Assembly (NCBI GenBank): GCA_009391605.1
Contig: VFGQ01000046.1
Coordinates: 1-5,894, forward strand
Origin: SAR202 cluster bacterium
GTDB lineage: Bacteria > Chloroflexota > Dehalococcoidia > SAR202 > GCA-002694895
Direction: 5' to 3'
Length of the DNA: 5,894 bases
Part shown: positions 4,290 to 5,894 of the stretch, one piece after another
Numbering within the stretch: the stretch's first letter is position 1
Layout: each line of letters starts with the position of its first letter
Program-made: the position numbers and the translations under genes
The notes under the pieces: generated by a model
What the model was told of the DNA's origin: nothing
What the model saw: only the letters and a program-made list of their open reading frames with translations
Database searches by the model: none

Positions 4290-5894
4290 ATGGAGTCAGA
4301 TAAAGATATTGCTGATATAAAAATGAAAATGATGATGGGCATCAAAGTTCCTATGAGAGATGGTGTGGAACTTACAACTGATATCTATCTCCCAGAAGAC
4401 AAATTACCTTGCCCAATAATATTGCAACGATCTCCTTATAATAGCAATGTAGAAGCTAGTGTTAAAGAAGCAGTATATTTAGTTAAAGAAGGTTATGGGG
4501 TAGTATTACAAGATGTTAGAGGAAGGTGGGATTCTGATGGTGAATGGTACCCTTTCAAGCACGAAGCTGAGGATGGTTTTGACACACAGGAATGGATAGG
4601 TTCACAGGAATGGTGCGATGGAAATATTGGAACCATAGGTGGCTCTTATCTTGCAATGGTACAATGGCAAGCAGCTCCTTTGCGTAGTAAATATTTAAAA
4701 GCAATGGCACCAAAAGTAGGTTATTCTAACTTTTATCACAATTGGGTCTATACAGGAGGAGCATTTCAACTAGCTTTTAATTTAAGATGGATCGCTATCC
4801 AAATGCATACAAGAACTAATCAAGTGCAATATTTGTGGATGCCAAAATCAAATCACCAATCTGATATTCAATGGCACTTACCTTTAATTAATATGGATGA
4901 AAAAGCCGGGAGAGATTCGGAAATTTGGAAAGATTGGGTGAGTCATCCAAGCTATGATGATTATTGGAAAAAATTAAATCCTATAGAATCAAATTACGAT
5001 GAAGTAAATGTTCCAACTTATGGAATGGGAGGATGGTATGATGTTTTTCTTCAAGGTACTTTAAATAATTACATGGGTGTTAAAAAACACGGATTATCTC
5101 CAGGTAAAGAGAACCAAAAAGTTATTATCGGTCCATGGATTCATTTTTTGGCAAATGACGGAGAAGAAACAATAACAGGAGATATTGATTTTGGGGAGAA
5201 CGTCAAAATAGATTTATTTAATGAAAGATTAAAATGGTTTGACCATTGGCTTAAAGGGATTGATAACGGGATAAACAAAGAGGATTCTGTAAAAGTTTTT
5301 GTAATGGGGAAAAATCAATGGAGAACTGCAACTGACTGGCCAATTCCTGAAACTAAATATACAAAGTTTTATATTCACAGTGATGGGAGTGCTAACGGTT
5401 GTAAGGGTGATGGTATTTTAAATATCAATCCACCATTGGATGAAGAAAGTGATCAATTTATTTATGATCCTTCCGACCCAGTTCCCACAACAGGTGGTAG
5501 CACTTGTTGTAGTGAAGATGTTACACCTGTTCCTATGGGACCAAGAGAACAGAAAAAAATCGAACATAGAAACGATATTCTTATTTACAATACTGAACCT
5601 CTCGAAAATGACATTGAAGTCACAGGCCCTATAGAAATGATCCTTTATGCTTCCAGTGATTGTAAAGACACTGATTTCACTTGTAAGTTAATAGATGTTT
5701 TTCCTGATGGTAAATCCATAAATATTGCTCAGGGTATCCAAAGAGCTCGATATAGAGATTCATGGGAAAACCCTGAACTTCTAGATTCAGAAAAAATTTA
5801 TAAATTTACTATTGATATGTGGTCAAGTAGCAATTATTTTTTCAAAAATCATAAAATCCGTATCGAAATATCTAGCAGTAATTTTCCTCAGTTT
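4290..5894 (+). CDS. CocE/NonD family serine hydrolase (3' end beyond window)
   Basis: The frame is open for 535 codons and runs off the window edge, so the C-terminus, perhaps a few tens of residues, is missing. It is an X-Pro dipeptidyl-peptidase/cocaine-esterase-type alpha/beta hydrolase. The N-terminal domain shows V20-P-M-R-D-G, then D75-V-R-G-R-W-D-S-D-G and H91-E-A-E-D-G-F-D. The nucleophile elbow is G117-G-S119-Y-L, and the other triad residues are D251 (in G-G-W-Y-D-V-F) and H285 (in G-P-W-I-H). The C-terminal jelly-roll domain includes D-T-D-F-T-C-K-L-I-D-V and E-I-S-S-S-N-F-P near the edge. Members cleave esters, amides or proline peptides, so the substrate is unknown. No signal peptide is seen, so it is probably cytosolic. 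ATG 4290 is preferred because AAAGGA (4278-4283) lies six bases upstream. An in-frame ATG at 4251 lacks such a site and falls in the dyad. It seems to have its own promoter. Confidence 0.93.
   Translation, partial: MESDKDIADIKMKMMMGIKVPMRDGVELTTDIYLPEDKLPCPIILQRSPYNSNVEASVKEAVYLVKEGYGVVLQDVRGRWDSDGEWYPFKHEAEDGFDTQEWIGSQEWCDGNIGTIGGSYLAMVQWQAAPLRSKYLKAMAPKVGYSNFYHNWVYTGGAFQLAFNLRWIAIQMHTRTNQVQYLWMPKSNHQSDIQWHLPLINMDEKAGRDSEIWKDWVSHPSYDDYWKKLNPIESNYDEVNVPTYGMGGWYDVFLQGTLNNYMGVKKHGLSPGKENQKVIIGPWIHFLANDGEETITGDIDFGENVKIDLFNERLKWFDHWLKGIDNGINKEDSVKVFVMGKNQWRTATDWPIPETKYTKFYIHSDGSANGCKGDGILNINPPLDEESDQFIYDPSDPVPTTGGSTCCSEDVTPVPMGPREQKKIEHRNDILIYNTEPLENDIEVTGPIEMILYASSDCKDTDFTCKLIDVFPDGKSINIAQGIQRARYRDSWENPELLDSEKIYKFTIDMWSSSNYFFKNHKIRIEISSSNFPQF

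Noticed and set aside
5440..5634. Small plus-strand ORF of 64 codons
   Set aside because: It is out of frame inside the hydrolase gene, which is open from 4290 to the window end with clear family motifs.

Overview
This is an AT-rich (about 30% GC by eye) bacterial segment. Protein starts are mostly preceded by Shine-Dalgarno sequences of the AAGGA/AGGAG type, there is a class II tRNA-Leu with no encoded CCA, and one gene encodes a lipoprotein signal peptide. The gene mix (small cupin, DUF1737 protein, aspartate dehydrogenase, ABC-2 exporter, selenoprotein redoxin, CocE/NonD hydrolase) would suit an uncultured, perhaps marine, bacterium, but no phylum can be assigned from the sequence alone. 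The organism must decode UGA as selenocysteine if the main finding is right.

Layout: (1) 1-745, plus strand: a promoter-like element, tRNA-Leu(CAA), and 13 bases later a small cupin gene followed by a DUF1737 gene, which may all share one transcript. (2) 737-1848, minus strand: a two-gene unit, an L-aspartate dehydrogenase (nadX-like) gene and then a three-helix membrane protein of unknown function, coupled through a TAATG stop/start overlap. Its far end overlaps the DUF1737 gene tail-to-tail by 9 bases. (3) 1849-1958: a divergent intergenic region with a 13-bp perfect inverted repeat directly upstream of the nadX ribosome binding site. (4) 1959-4227, plus strand: an ABC exporter ATPase, its six-helix permease and a redoxin lipoprotein, separated by 8 and 14 bases, probably one operon. 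(5) 4228-4289: an intergenic region with a good -35 box and a 10-bp dyad that could be an operator or a terminator. (6) 4290 to the window end: a CocE/NonD-type serine hydrolase, cut off by the window edge.

The standout is the redoxin gene at 3679-4227. Naive translation breaks it into two ORFs at a TGA (3877-3879). The reading frame is the same on both sides, the TGA sits exactly where AhpC/TSA-type redoxins carry the first cysteine of their CxxC active site, and a hairpin with a G in its apical loop begins at a distance fitting a bacterial SECIS element. I read it as one 182-residue lipid-anchored selenoprotein with a U67-G-I-C70 active site. The adjacent exporter genes suggest a shared envelope or stress role, but that link rests only on position.
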